Positions 39,209 to 54,200 of a stretch of 64,000 nt of DNA are shown here, piece by piece. This stretch comes from Cynocephalus volans (Eukaryota; Chordata; Mammalia; Dermoptera; Cynocephalidae), in assembly GCF_027409185.1 (NCBI RefSeq), contig NC_084465.1, positions 34,637,864 to 34,701,863 of the forward strand, read 5' to 3'. The notes below the pieces were generated by a model. It was not told where the DNA came from. It worked only from the letters and a program-made list of their open reading frames with translations, and did no database searches. Made by a program: the position numbers and the translations under genes. Every line of letters begins with the position of its first letter. Position 1 is the stretch's first letter.

Positions 39209-42200
39209 CTAGAAAGCAAAATTGCAAAAAAAAGTTTTTAGTACTTCTAAAGAATAGAGTATATTAAAATATGCCAGGAGACTGAATATCCCATTTAATA
39301 ATAATTATATTTGTGAAATCAGAATTTTTAGACCTAGGAGATGGCTTAGAAATCATTTAGTCCAACTGAGAAGCTTAACGGATGAGAAAATGGCACAGAG
39401 AAACTATGCATCTTTGATAACTCTGAGATTCATGTAATCTATTCCCATAATCCTAAATAACGAAATAAAATTCACTAATTTTCATTAACTTAGAGAGTAA
39501 GTTGAAACTTTCAAAAACAAAAAGAACTGAGATGAGTCTTTTATGCAAAAGGTAAATATATTTTAAACATTTTATTTAATATTGAGCTTTATTTGCTTCC
39601 TCAAAAAGTGGAGTAAGCTAGTTGTAATTAGAGAAACAAAGAGGTGCCATGGGTTTCCTTTCTGGGTGTATGCGTTCCTAGAGGTGTAAAGACAGTGTAT
39701 TCCTCTTTGAGACACATTAAGCAGTTCTAAACTTCCAGGGAAAGTCTTAGTACTCAGAAGAGCACAACTGGGAATGAGAGGAATGAGAGAGAGTATGATG
39801 CTGGTACTCACAGAAATCCCACTTATCACTTTCACTAATGCCCACAAAACAGTTTACAGTGATATTCTTAAAATGGTTGGGCAACACTGTTTTGTAATAA
39901 CCACAAAGAGCCCAGAAGTGATTCCAGATAGGGCAAAGGAAGGAGGGTCTGACCTCATCTGTGTAAACATGCTGCTGTCAGTTCAGGGAAGTACAAACTT
40001 GAGTGTTCTAAACCAACCCTCCTCCATCTTCAGATTGTTTTACAAATTTAAAACTCTTGTTAATTTTAGGATGATGACATTAAGGTTCTGTTACCCCTCT
40101 GAAGCATAAGAGAGACAAAAGGGGGCTGAGGTGCAAAAAAGTAAGGAGGAAGACAAAATTACTAGACAAAAATATTCTCAGCATTTAATAAAAAATGTAT
40201 CTCTCACCAAAATTAAGCTTCCTAAAAAAGAAACAGGGATTCCTTCCTTTCAAATCTCCTGTATTTTTTATGTCAGAGGTGGCTCTTATCAGCTGAAACC
40301 TGCAGAGTACAGCAGGAAATATTATACTAATGGGAGGAAAATAATCTTACATTGGATCCTCGATTATCTCACCCTTCACCTTAGCATCATGCTTCCTAAA
40401 AGAATGTATTGTTTTAAAGTTCCATTTCGTCAATGTGGTAATGAACTGGATTCTAGTAAACACAATGTTCTTTAGCAAAGGGGAAGGAGGGTACTTATAA
40501 TTTTTGTAGAATGTAACACTTTTGAGAAATACAATCTGCACATAAAACTATAAAATTAGCTTTAAAAATTAAAATAGGGAACACATTAAGGGACATTACT
40601 CTACTTTGGAAAGAAATATTCTAGCATTAGCATAACATAACTGACATAACTACAAACCTGTTTTCTTAGACTGAGACACAGTAAAAAAAAAAAAAAAGAA
40701 AAAATTCAAGTAATAACCACCTGTGATTTTTTTCATTCCTAAGTAGAAAAATTTAATACTTACATCTTGGTTATCACATCCCACCATTTCACCATAAGAT
40801 ACCTAGAGTTAAAAGAAAATTAAATATTTTTATTATGACTATGTAACAAGCATCTAAATCCAACTTAATTTTTTATGATACTGTTAGAAAATAGAATTAC
40901 ACTGAATATATAATTACAGTGAAAATCAGGGTATATAGTTCTTTTTCTAAAAGATTTATTTTGGTGTAGGAGCCAGGAGAGATGCACAGAAATTATCTGC
41001 TCTTTAAAAGTCTGAAAGAACTTGCTATATAAACCACTTGGACATGGGAGTCACCTTCATGGGCAATTCTCATTGTAAAAATTTTTAAGTTTCTTTCTTG
41101 GTTATTTACCTACTGAACATTTTTACTTCTTCTTGGGTCATGTTAGGTCATTTGTATTATTGCAGTCAACAGTCCATTTCATTTAAACTTCTAAATTTAT
41201 TATCTATTATATGTCTTTTCTCATTTTTCTTCTGCTGTTCATCACCAGCACTTCATAGCACAACCTCATAATTCCTGAATTCAATTAAGTTCTCAGTGGA
41301 CTGAATAATTTTGCAGACAGAGTTAACTAGATGAGACACTTTCTGATTCTCTGCACAAGTGATAATATTTTTATATGGTCCTAGGCAGAGGAACAACTTC
41401 TCCAGGTAACAAGTTTTTGAGGGCTCTCAATATTTCCCTCAAAGGTCTACAGACATATTTCATCATTTTCTAGTTTTCTTTTGTTTTACAAAGAAAAAAA
41501 TCTAGGGTCAATCTGATTCTGTTCTTTTGTAGGTAACCTACTTTTATTGCCAGGATATTTACAGGATATGGTTTTCTTAATCACTGATACTAGAAAATGT
41601 TTACCAGGTGATAATAGAATAGCCAGAAAACTGTTAAAATTTTAAAAAATTATACTGACATCTCACACTATAAAACACAATAAACTGCAGAGAGATTCAA
41701 GATTTAAATGTGAAATAACTGAAACATATCAAGAACCAGACAATACCACAGTAAAAACTAGAAGAAAATACAAGACAGATTTATCAGGGGAGAAGGGTAA
41801 AAAAAGCCTTTCTAAGCATATAATATAAGGCTGACTTCATAGAAAGACAGACAATCATAACTACATACAATAGAAATTTTAGAATTAAAAAAAAACTAAA
41901 CCAAGCAAAATATTTATAATGTACACAACAAAAGCAATAGAAAATTCGGCCACCACCGTTAGGGGTAAATTCATAAACAAAGAAATCAAAATGGTCAAAA
42001 AAGGTCCAATCTTAATACTAATGTAAATTAAAATGATGTGATACAAAACTATCAAATAGGTACAGCAAATAGTTTTTAAGAGAAAATAATATCCAGTGTT
42101 GAACAGAGTTTAGTGAATAGGATGCTCATAAATTTTTGGTAATAAATTTCTAGAAGACAGTTTGGTACTTGTATCAAATATTTATAACCTAATTTTACTT

Positions 42201-45200
42201 CTAAAGAATTATCCTAGAAATCAGATGTATAAAATGGGTTATATAAAAAAAAAATGCCTATCATAATGTTATTTGTAATTTCAAAAAAAATTAAAACCAC
42301 TAAAATAATCTTCAGCTAGATATTGGTTAAATAAATTATGGTATAAAATATGACATAACTATGAGAGAAGATTAAAAAAGTGACCTTAAAGAAAAATCAT
42401 GTTCAGTATACCTGATTTACCAACAAAAACCCATTACAAAAAAATACATACTACGATTCCTACTGTCAAATTCATACACACACGCAAACACATGTGTGTA
42501 TCTGTGCACATATGTTATGGAATGAATGCTTATGTCCCTCCCACCCCAAATTCTTATGTTTAAGCCCTAACTCGCCATATGACTATATTAGGAGACAGGG
42601 CCTATGAGGAGGTGATAAAGGTTAAAATGAGGTCATAGGGTTGGGTCCTAATCTGATAGAGCTGGTGCCCTTATGGACACCAGAGAGCCCACTCTCTCTC
42701 TACCGTGTGAGGACACCGTGAGAAAGTAAGTGTATGCAAGCTAGGAAGAGAGTCCTCACCAGGAACCAAATGAGCTGGCACCTGGATCTTAGACTTCCCG
42801 GCCCCAGAACTGTGAAAAAATTAATTTCTGTTGTTTCAGCAAACCAGTCTGTGGTATTTTATTACGGCAGCCAAAATACACGTGAGGTATACAGTAGTGG
42901 TACAACAAAATATTTAATTACAGGTTATATCTGAGGGCTGAAATTATGGGTAACTTATATTTTTCTTTACACTTTTTGTATTATAGCAAACATATATCAC
43001 TTTTATAAAAAGGGGGAGAAAAATACACAAATAAAGCAAGGGTCCTTTAATTGGCATAAAAAGCACGCTTAAAAAATGAAATAGGTCTTTTTTTCTATTT
43101 TATTCACATTATGCTTTTATAGCCATTTACCAGACTTTTACCTGATTACAAATGCAATATCGAGGTTCATTTGGGTCATAGGTCCAATCGACCTGACTGT
43201 TTGAATCAGATTCTGGCACTACTGTTGTTTGTTGAGAGATTTCTTGTACAACAGTTGATGATGAAGAACATGAGGACAGGGAAGAAGAGGAGGAGGAAGA
43301 TGATGACTGCTGGCTCGAAGACTTGTTGTTGTTTCTGAAAGAAGAGTATTAGTTTTATTTGCTCATCATCCAGAAATCACTGAGAATAACTCCTAAGTAA
43401 GTGGTATGAAATGAAATGACATCAAATGTACAAATTAATGTCTAACACTAAGTTAAAGTGATCTGATTTAAAAGCCCACTTGTACAAAGCAACAGAGTGA
43501 CATTTTTAATAAGCGTTTATTTTTATTTGGGATTTTTTTAAATTAATTTTTTCAATTAACACATAATTGTTTATACATACTTATGGGGTACAGAGTCAAC
43601 TATCAGTATTTATTTGGGATTTTTTGTTTTCTGGAGAATTAAAGGTATTCAAAAGAAAGTTTTTTAAAAAGGTTTCAAAGTTTTTCAAATAATTTTTAAT
43701 TGAAGTTCCTACTTGCCATTGACTTAAATTGTACTTAGCACTTTAAAGAATTAATATTAGTTATGGCTACTTTGCAGACAGTCTTCCTATTTTTAAGTAA
43801 ACTGAATATTGTTCATCAAAATCTAACATACAAATACAAAAAAGCATTTGATGAGAATGATTATGGCCACCAACCAACATGTGAATACCTACCATGCGTA
43901 GGACAGGTAACTAAAACTGTTAAAACTCGATAGAAATTTACCACTAACCTTATGCTAATTAAATTTTTAAAATAAAGAAATTTACCATAAGTAGTTACGT
44001 TAAATTTGGTTAATTAAGATCAATTAATTTTTAAGATGTTTGACACTTCTGTGGTTATTTTACGTTGATCATTCTTTTAGGAATTTATTCACAGAAAATA
44101 CAATACATTTAAAAATAAATTATAATTATCAATTAACTAATTCTTTTGGCCTAGTATTCTTTCGTTATGTATAAAACCCAGCATATTAAGTTACCTGAGC
44201 TAGATGGTGCCAAATACTGTTAAATTTTCATATTTAAAGCTCATATAATCATCGTAAGAGTCTCATATATAAAATCTAGGGATATTTTCATACCACAATT
44301 TTGGGGACATAAGACCAAGAATTAAGATATCTTGCTATTAATATAAAAGAATCTTGTTTTTTAAAAAAAATTCCCAGGATATAATTTGTATTTTACACAT
44401 TAATTTCCGCTGAAACACATGACAAAATAAGAGGTTATAAATGAAAAACAGTTCCATAAAATGGTTTATCCTAATGAACCAAAGAAAGTAAACAGAAGCA
44501 ATTTATTAACAAACTCAAATTAAGACTCTAGAAAAATTAAAAACAACTCTAACATGTTTTAAAGACTTTACCCCTTCAAAGTATGGCAGTGTAAATGAAA
44601 ACTTCACATCTTCCCACCTCTCCAAGGTTCATCCATCCACTGTATCCTGCCTTCATTTAATATACAAAGCTGAGATGCCAAGTAGACTGAGTACTCAGTA
44701 AAGGTTTGGGGCTATGGTATTGATAAAACTTACTTGCTCTTTCGACCACTCCGTGAGTCGGCTGCTGATGAACTGGCATTCTGTGTTAATGTTGTCATGA
44801 GTGCTGAAGATGATGAATAGCCAGCTGTTTCCCTGGGCATTGAAAATTCTTTTCCCAGCTGAAAGTCATTATTCTTAAATGCTTCATAACTGGCTTTTAA
44901 ACTTGATGTTCTTCGTCCCTCTTTCATCTTAAATAGACATTTGTTGATAGCATTAACATACATAAAAACATAGATTTTCAAGTTTCACAAGTTACAATAT
45001 TATTTCGGTTTATCCAAATCAATTTATTTTGTTTAAATTATTATTTTCACCATTGGAATTCAAGCTATTTTATATAAAGATTTAAAATCAGTTTTTCACA
45101 CAGCTAGGAAATAACTATGGATAGGTAACCTTTTAATTTGGAATATAGACAAATTGTACAGAAGTGAACAAACTCAAGGCAACCTAAGTCCCAAGGCTAC

Positions 45201-48200
45201 AGAGAAAGCCCTGGAGCTGGTAGAATTGTCCTAGCATGTGATGGGGACTACAGCACGAACCCAAGCAACACGAGCAGTTACTGTGAGAAGGATCTGCGTG
45301 CTATCTGCATGCTGAATCTATGTTTTACTTCTCATTATCAATCCGGTAATTCCTACATATTATTTCATTAAATAAAATGAGATATCATAAAACTATAATT
45401 TAAAAATGAAACTATACAATGTCAAAAAACTCTAATTGTTCATATCCAGTTGTTTCCATTCAGTCTGCCAATGATTCAGACAAATTTAACAAAATTTAAC
45501 ATTTTGTTTCTAAACCTTTTACTTTTTACCTGAGCTGTAGCTTGAACTGCTTGAGCTGCTGCCATGGTAATTGCCCCTGCACCAGTTCCTGAAGATAATG
45601 AGCCGATGTTATAGGATGCCAGAGGTTGAGAGGAATTTACATTGTAAGCATTGTTGGAAGAGGTTGTGGAATTATTGGTTCGACAACCTGTATAGAAGTA
45701 AAGAAGAAATAAAAATGGCTACAGAGAACATAATGTTAGTGAGTTTAAAATACATTATTTTCCAGTACAGATATAATCATTAAATTTAAATGTTTCATGT
45801 CACTGTAGATTGAATCAAAAGAATAATGTGTTACATTTTTCCTTTTTCTTTCTCCATATATGTAGTATTTAACAAAGTAAATAAACTGTATGATTCATTA
45901 GTCCTGAATACTTTCATTACCCTTATTCTAACACAAACAAACAAAAATCACATTTAAGAAAATGAACTTACCTAGTGTATTTTCCTTAGAGGCATCTGAT
46001 GTAAGAGTAGATAGAAGAGCTTCAGATTTAAACTTCTTTTCAGGAATATGGTCTGTTGTAGTATGGTGAGAAGCTGGGTTATATTTTCTTTCTGAATATA
46101 AAAAAAGAATTTGTGTGTACAGTAGAGAACTATGGACAAGGCATAATGCTTCCATCCAGTTATAAACTGGTATAGTTATGATCGGGATTCCTTATGAAAT
46201 ACAGGACATCATGTTTTCTCAGAAGACAGGACAGCAGAACTCTGCATCACATGTTTTATTATGAATGTACTTCTCAGACATTTAAACAACTTCAGTAGCA
46301 AAGTACTAAATATAACCTATGATGCATGATGGTTTCACAAACAACATCAGGGGAATTTTGTTTTTAAAACATTATCTATCATTTAGAATAGTTTTCAATC
46401 AACCCTTCTTTCCTGTTAAATTGATTTGTCAAAAAATGCATGGATACAGTCAGCCAACTAGCCAGTCACCCAACAAATGCATTTATTCACTAACCCAACA
46501 ACCATTTAAGACTTTATTATATGCCAAGCATTAGACTAAGTAATGGAGAAGCAAGAATGAAAAAGAAAAATAGCCTACCATAAAATAGTTTATTGTTTGG
46601 CTCAGCTGTAACATTCCCTAGAAAGAATCAGGTATCTGTAGGTAAGGAGCATATGCTGCTATTAGCACTATACATTCTCCCTCTAGGAATTTCGGAGAAA
46701 ACAAACCACCTCTTCCCAAATTGAATACATATTTCTCAAATGAAAAAATAAGTTCATCAGTAACTGCAATGAAAAAATATATCTTACCCCAAAAAACAAA
46801 AAAAGGAAGGAAAGGAGAATATACAGATGTTAGTATGAATTTTTAACTGTATTTAAAACTTAGCTGCACTAAACCAAACAAACTTACTTTCCACTGGAGT
46901 ATGTGAATGAGCGTGGTGATTGTTCACTGGCTGTGAAGGAGCATCTAATTCCAAAGATCCTAGAAAAAAAGAGGCATAGACATACACCACCATTAAATGT
47001 CACCACAGAACTTTACACCTCAACCAACTACAGGTAATGAGTTCCCTTACCCAGCAGAGGCCTGGCAAGTTCTGATGCATACGCCTGTATCATTTCAGAC
47101 AGACACATCAGAGAGTCACCACTGCCAATTGCACTCTAAACTATCCTCTCTCTAAACAATACATAATCCATTTCTCAATATTCACCTTAAGCACAAAACG
47201 GCTCAGACATGTTAATGTCTAATTAGGGAATTCACCACAGTGAGTACCGCATAAATGGATGAATGGACATCACAACTCCATTACTGGTTAGATCTAAAAA
47301 ACTCAACCACTTTTTAATGAGTCGAAGACCATTTAATGGGAGATTCTACAGTTGAAGGTGATGGGGACATTACTATATGAAAGAAAAATCTTTGATTATT
47401 AAAATAACATGTGATAGTATAGACTTCCTAAAAGAAGTTAGGGATTTTGCTTGCAAAAAGTGAGGAACAGAATCTCTAACGCCATGCTTTAAAATATATT
47501 TAATGAAATTTCCTGGGTTTATTTTTGATCCCTTGAGATGAAATTATGGCAGGGCACAGGGTGGAGCAGTTTTTGTAATTTGATCCAATTTAGTTTCATA
47601 TGTCTGTGTCTTTAGAGAGGATGCTTTATTAACCTTCCTGCAGTACTGAATAGGTATGAATTATCATTACTCATAGCTATCATCAGCACTTCAAAAAAAA
47701 AAAAAAAAAAATCAAAGCAGCTATATATTTTATTTTGTCCCCAAACAGTTAATATCCTCAGATAGGGTTCCTTTAGAATAAAAGTATTAGCGATAAATTA
47801 GATGATCATCTAAAGTGATGGATCTACTTTTGAATATAAAAATGCAGCCATGGATACCACGATAGATTTGTGACTGGCTCGTCTAGCTGACTTCTAGTGA
47901 GAACATAAACAGAGAGATACATAGCCCAGCACTATAAAGAAACCTTTCATCTTTGTGCAGAAACAGATACATATTATTGCTGTTGAAATGCACCAAGTTA
48001 AAAACAAAACAAAACATGTTTGAATGCTTTAATTAAGTTGTAGTAGAAATTAGCCTAATACTAATTTGGTTCAAATTAACATTTAGTGAGTGCCTACTTT
48101 GGTCCTAGCACCACACTATCTGCTTCTATGTAGATTACCTATTGATGTTTAAAGAAATGCTAAATTAGTTAAGAAAACAGAGCTCATGCTTCTATTTTTG

Positions 48201-51200
48201 GGAAATCTCCTGAGTTAAAGCCAGGAATTGGTGGGGTAAGTTATAGCAGGAGATGAAGTTGACCCTTGCAAGGAAATATTAAAATGGCTTCTGGCTGATT
48301 AGGGAAAGTTTAGGAAAGACTTCTTTAAGAAAAAGAGGAAGTGTTGTGGAACCAATTAGACTCTTTCTCAGTACATACAGCTGAGGAAAAGCCTTAAGCA
48401 GTTCTTAAGGGAAAAAAATGAACACTCTTCCTCAAAGCTTAAGTGTATAAAAGGAAAGGCAAAGTCAGTACATTTAATGACAGATGGTTAATTTGTTTCT
48501 TGATGGTTACATTTCTTTAAATCTTTGTTCTTACCACTCATCTTACTAGCATATGTGGATATTTAAAAATGAAATGACTTAATATGTTATTTTCATACAG
48601 AATGAGTGGATGATATCCTATATTATCTCTCAGTATCCATGGCCCAAACAGTTCCAACTGCTAGGGTCCAAGCTATCTAACCCAGATGCCACCATCCACT
48701 GAAAAGCCTCTGTGGGACAAGTGTCTCTTCAGTGATTTGCACAAGTACTGTCCAATATTGATGGAAAACTGTAAATTTTACTTACGCCTCTCTAATATTT
48801 CTGTAATTCCAGCATTATCAGCTTCCAGCTCCATTTTAAACTTAGCCAGTTCCTGATCCAGCTTTCTCAAGTGTCGATCTACCTGTTTCAAAGAAGATCA
48901 AAGATAACCACCAAAATTTGGGACACTGTTAAAGTGTCAGTTTAATGAGGAAATCTAAATGGTTGTTTCTTTTGTGAATCTGCTTAGAATCGTTGAGCAA
49001 GTTAATTAACCTATGTCTCAGAATATTTTAGTCTATAAAATGAGGGTGCTAGGCTAAATAAATTTTTAAGAAACCAGAATTATCAATTTGTTAGAAAATG
49101 TTCTATACTCCATTTTCAGAAGTGGGGATGTGAAAATTAAAGCAAAACTGAGATTAGGGATTTGAGGGTGGGAGGAGGGGCTGTGGGGTTGATAACTTTC
49201 ATAATATGCCCTGTGATTACTTTCAGCCTAATCTCTTCCTACTTGTAATAAGGCCATCCATACTGCCATACCATAATAACTGCTATTTAGAATAATGAAA
49301 GATCCTCAGTCTACAAACAAAGAGGCTACTATACTCTATACATACATTTCTCTAAAGCAGGAAAGTGGACCATAATGCTTGTAAACATTTATGTAAAGGG
49401 TTGAAACAAAAGGGGTTTTTAGCCAGAAAACTCCATTCCCCAAAAAGCCTGATTAAAATGATTTTATGTGTAATACTATTGCCCTAGTTAAGGTGGAAAA
49501 ATTTTATTTTCTCACATACCTACAGATCTTTTGACTAATTTCAGAAAGTTATCATGCCTCAAACTAGTAACAACATATTTTTAATCTTAATAGTAACTAT
49601 TTTTTCAATACTTTTTCAAACTTACTACTTTGAAGTGAAACAAAAAACATGAATTCTTTTAAAAATATTCACGTTATATTATTGACAACATCCTTTTTCA
49701 AAGTCTAGTTTCGCACTGGACCAGTGCTATATTTAGGAATAACTTTCTCACAAATTTCAAAATGTGCTACAAAACAGCATGAGGGCAAAAATTTAAATAA
49801 GACTTTCAATTTAATAATGTGTATCTAATGTGAGGAAGAAGGGAAGAAAAGCAGCAAAAGACCATGTACACATGTTAAATGCCTACGAAGAGGCCAAGTA
49901 ATGTGCTTGGTGTAGTAGATATCATATCTTTTCTAGCCCTCACTCTAATCTTTTGAGCTAGACTATCACCTAGCTCCATTTTATAAGTGAAGAAACTAAG
50001 GCTATAGGGGTTAAGTGACATGCCCAAAGTCATATAGATAATGTGTTAAGAAACAAGAAATAACTTTGATCTATTTGTAATAAACTGTGCTTCACCATTT
50101 ACTTAACACTGCCCTCTGAAACTATGCATGTGGGAACCAATTGTTTTTTAACTCAGAGTAAGATAATTGAAGTTAAAAAAAACTAGTAATATTATCCTAT
50201 TATTTGTATTTTGCATATTAACAGCAACCATTGGGGTGTTGGTTTGTGATTTTTCAATACTTTAAAGCCTAGTTTTCCCTCCATCTTCACATACAAGTTA
50301 CTTTTTAGAGCCTTGCAGAAGTTGTCATTAGAATATTAAAAATCCAATAGGGTGACATATTATGGACACTTTCTCCTATTCAAAGAACCTGCAGGTAATT
50401 GAGCATCCTTTAATGGAACCTGCCTTCCAATGATAAAGTGTGAACACAGACCTCTGTCATTCAAGAATATCTCTTTCATTGTCAAAATTTAATCTCAAGG
50501 GAAATCAGAAAAAGTACTTGTATTTAAGTTCTGAGACAACTTAATGCAATGAAAACATTCCACAACTTATTTTTCTTACCTACAATTATCCTAATAATAA
50601 ATATTGAGTTCCTATTGTGTGCTTGGCGCTGGATAAATGGAAGATACATCAAGAATGGGAAAGACTACTTGCCTCCACAGGAATTAGAATTTAGCTGACA
50701 AATAAATATTTATATAAGATTTTTAACATAATAAAGATTTAAAAAGTATATAGTCTAGATGTAATAAATAAGCAACAGTTGAAAAAGAATCAGAAGTAGC
50801 ACATAAAGAAAAAATATAACATTGGGCTATGGTAGGCGCAAAGGAGGCATAATGAGTTAGTGAAGAATGGATTGTGTTGAAACAGATGGAAAGGAGTAAT
50901 AATCAAAAAATGTGTAGAGACAGAAAGACAAACAGTATGCTCAGAGAGAAAGAAAATACAGTGTGGCTTGTATTAGGCATATATGCATAGAGAGAAAGAA
51001 AGTTAAAACTTTCTCTCAAATTGGTTGGGAGGGTGGGATTAAGGTAAGATGAAGACTATTTTTCATACCATATACATCCCCCAACCCACTCCCCTCTGCA
51101 TTTAACAATTGCTTCATTTTATTAAATATGTTACTGATAAAGTTTATTACACATGAAAGTGTGGAAAATGATGGAATTTCCAATACTATATAGCTCAGAA

Positions 51201-54200
51201 AATGAAATAAAACCCAAAGAATTAATAAATCTAAAAACCAAATTCATAATTAAAATAAAGACAGAAAGGCCTTAACCAGCTCATGGTGGGTAGCTCTGTA
51301 AGAGAGCTTCCAATCATTCTCACTTCCTAATACATAAAAATAGATTATGAACTGATTAATGTTATAAGCAATTATTAGGCAATGAGAATTTTTTAAAGAA
51401 AAATTTAACACTGCTATACTAAATCAAATCAGAAGTCTGAAAATGAGTTGACCATAAGAATTAATTTGAGCTATAAAGCATCAGATACTTAAACAGTATT
51501 ATATAGCCATAATAAGAGCTGAATGAAATCTATTATGTGCACTTCCTCTACCTAAATGATTCTCGATGGGTAATGAACCTATTCTAGCTGATCATCATAC
51601 ATAATGATTCCACAGGTATCAGGCAAAGCAAGGACCTAAGTTACCCCACCCCTCCACACACACCTGACCCCATAAGACTCATCAGTAGTAAAGAGAGTTC
51701 TGATCCAATTGAAAGAGATTCTCCATTAGCCACAGATTCCTAACACAAGGCTGACCACAGAGTCTATTTATCTGTTCCCCATTCAATGTCAATAAATTCT
51801 ACCCACAAGAGTTTCCTTATCCTACAACTCCAAATCATATTCTACAACCCCAAATCATAACTGCTACAAGTTTAAACTCTTATCCTTTTTCTGACCTCTT
51901 TAGAGACAAAGGAAATTCAGTCAATATTATTTGTTATATATTCATGATATAAAGAATTTAAGTCACACATGGCTCTAATAAATTTATAAAACCTCAATCT
52001 TTAACATTTTTGCATAGAGTTGTAATACTTTGTTCTTTCTCTTTTGGCGCTCCCTGATTTCCAATATTCAAATTTTAAAATGTGTCATTGATAGACCCAA
52101 ATAAAACTAGATATGGCTTTTAAAAAGTTTCTACATGACTTGTTGCTTCCTTACAGTTAAATTTTAAAATTTAGATGTCTAGATTGTCCTTTCAGAATAA
52201 GCAATCAGTCTATTAGGTTTTATGTTGAAATCCATGGCAATAAGAGATAAATTTCTATACATGAAAAGATCTAGTAATAGTAAATAAGGAGGGTAAATTC
52301 AAGAGGAAAAAGGAACCACAATGGCAGAGTATTTCTAATAATCAGTAATGAAAATGATTCTTTATATCTCTGAATTATATTCAAACTAGATGAAAATTTG
52401 AGCCATCCTTAGGCTGAATCAAATCCTTAAGGCTTTAGCCTAAAAACTACATCTTATGATCTTCCTAAAAGACAATAAGGACAGGAGACAAATCAAAAGG
52501 TCAAACTCACATGATATATTTCCTTAATTACAGTATCAGATGAACAACTCTCAAATTTATAGGTAAAATGTGAGTCTGAAATATAATCATCTCAGGAATA
52601 GGCCAGAATATAAAAAAAGATGCAAGTTCAAGGGTATTGAGCACTGCAAAAGACTGCTAAAATCATTCAAGCATTAGCTTATAAGCTCAAATTTTATCAG
52701 AGTATATATAAGTCAACTTTATTAGGTATTATAATCTAATACATCCTTATGACAGTGACATCTGGCAGAGGAACACAAATGTGTTTAATAACTATGAGTA
52801 TCAGGATTCTGGAAGGAAATTATTTTAACGGTATAGATTTTTTTTTTTTCTGTTGGTCCAATTTCACTAAAACAACTACTGAAATAAATTGTCAATTTGT
52901 TCTACTGGATCCCTAATCCTACAAATTTCTTCATTTGCTGATATTATACAGTATGGTTTCTTTCTTTAATAAATGAGGTAACCAGTGCAGTGCTGTTCAT
53001 GGGAGTAAAATATTTACTATGGATTTTAAAGAGTAAATAAAATACTTCAATGAAAAAAGATACAATAGAATACCACGCTATGTAAAACACTGAGGGAAGA
53101 ACTCAAAACTCAATTTACATATTAAACTGCTGTATCTTAAAACCTGTAAAAATAATACATGCTTGCTTAAAGCTACTATAATATAACATACCTCCTTCAC
53201 TGACCTCTCGCTGTTTTTAGAATAAGAATCACACTCCTCCTTGGTGGGCTTACAAAGCCCTCACATGTGAGCTCCTGCCTGCTTCCTTCCTCTTCCTGTT
53301 CTTCTTTCTTAGTACGGATCACCCACACTAGCCTCCTTCCCGCTTCAACATGCCAAGCCTTCTTCTTCCTCACACTCTGTTCTTCTCCCTAAAATGTTCC
53401 TCCTTTAGGTCTTTGCCTGGCTGGTTCTTTCTCATTTTCCAAATACTACCTCAAATGTCTTTAGACTACACATATCCCAACTACATTCTCAGCAGCCTCC
53501 CCACTCTCTCATACTCTATTCTCTCCCTCTTCCCCTCTCTCCTCTCCTATTCCACAATGTTTTCTTCCTCCACAGCACTTAACACCACCTAAAATAATCT
53601 TTCTTTAACAGTTGCCTGTTCATTGCCTGTCTCTATCATTACTGCCACCCAGCACCAGTGACTGCTCACAGCTGGAGTTCTATCAACATTTGCTGAATGA
53701 ATGAAAGTTACACTCTCCCACTACATAAAACTGTATAAATATAAGTACCACTGTTTATTGGGTAAGTGATCTATAAATAAAAATTACTGTAGTTTTACAT
53801 TTACACCATGTATCATCTACACATCTTTAAAACACACTAGCATTCTAAGTTATCAAATGTTAAATTTTATCGTAACATAATTTCTGTGACTTTCACTTGG
53901 ATGTTTACTGATCACATTTTAGGGAGAATAACTAATTTGACAGGGTCATTCCATTTAGCGACCTCCCTAACTGAACAAATCAATAATTCCCTTATGTTTA
54001 ACAGTAATTACTTGTAAGGCTAATAAAGCAAATTTCTTACACTCAAGCATAAAGTGTTCAAAGACCACAAGACGCCATGGCAATATGCGCTGGACAAAGC
54101 ACAAGTATTCCAAGGAAGGTACATAACTGGTTTTTATATTTTAATAATTTATTCATTATAAGCAGTGCTAGTTTTTCATTTATGTTTGTAGTATCACATT

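Larger units (their letters stand above)
40803..43141 (-). other. ING3: ING3 intron 10 with an LTR nested in L1
   Basis: 2339 bp. Plus-strand L1M-type sequence is split by a MaLR-type LTR (listed separately). The stretch 40803-41640 holds nothing recognised. Confidence 0.8.
43335..48785 (-). other. ING3: ING3 introns 5-9 (sequence between listed exons)
   Basis: Intron 9 (43335-44733) has an L1 3'-end scrap at 43545-43610. Introns 8 (44928-45529), 7 (45688-45971) and 6 (46092-46887) are short; intron 6 has an L2-like piece at 46470-46560. Intron 5 (46960-48785) has an A run near 47693-47710 and otherwise nothing recognised. Confidence 0.75.

Noticed and set aside
39774..40475. Two plus-strand open frames of 111 and 114 codons in ING3 intron 11
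   Set aside because: No recognisable domain; both lie antisense within an intron and look like chance frames.
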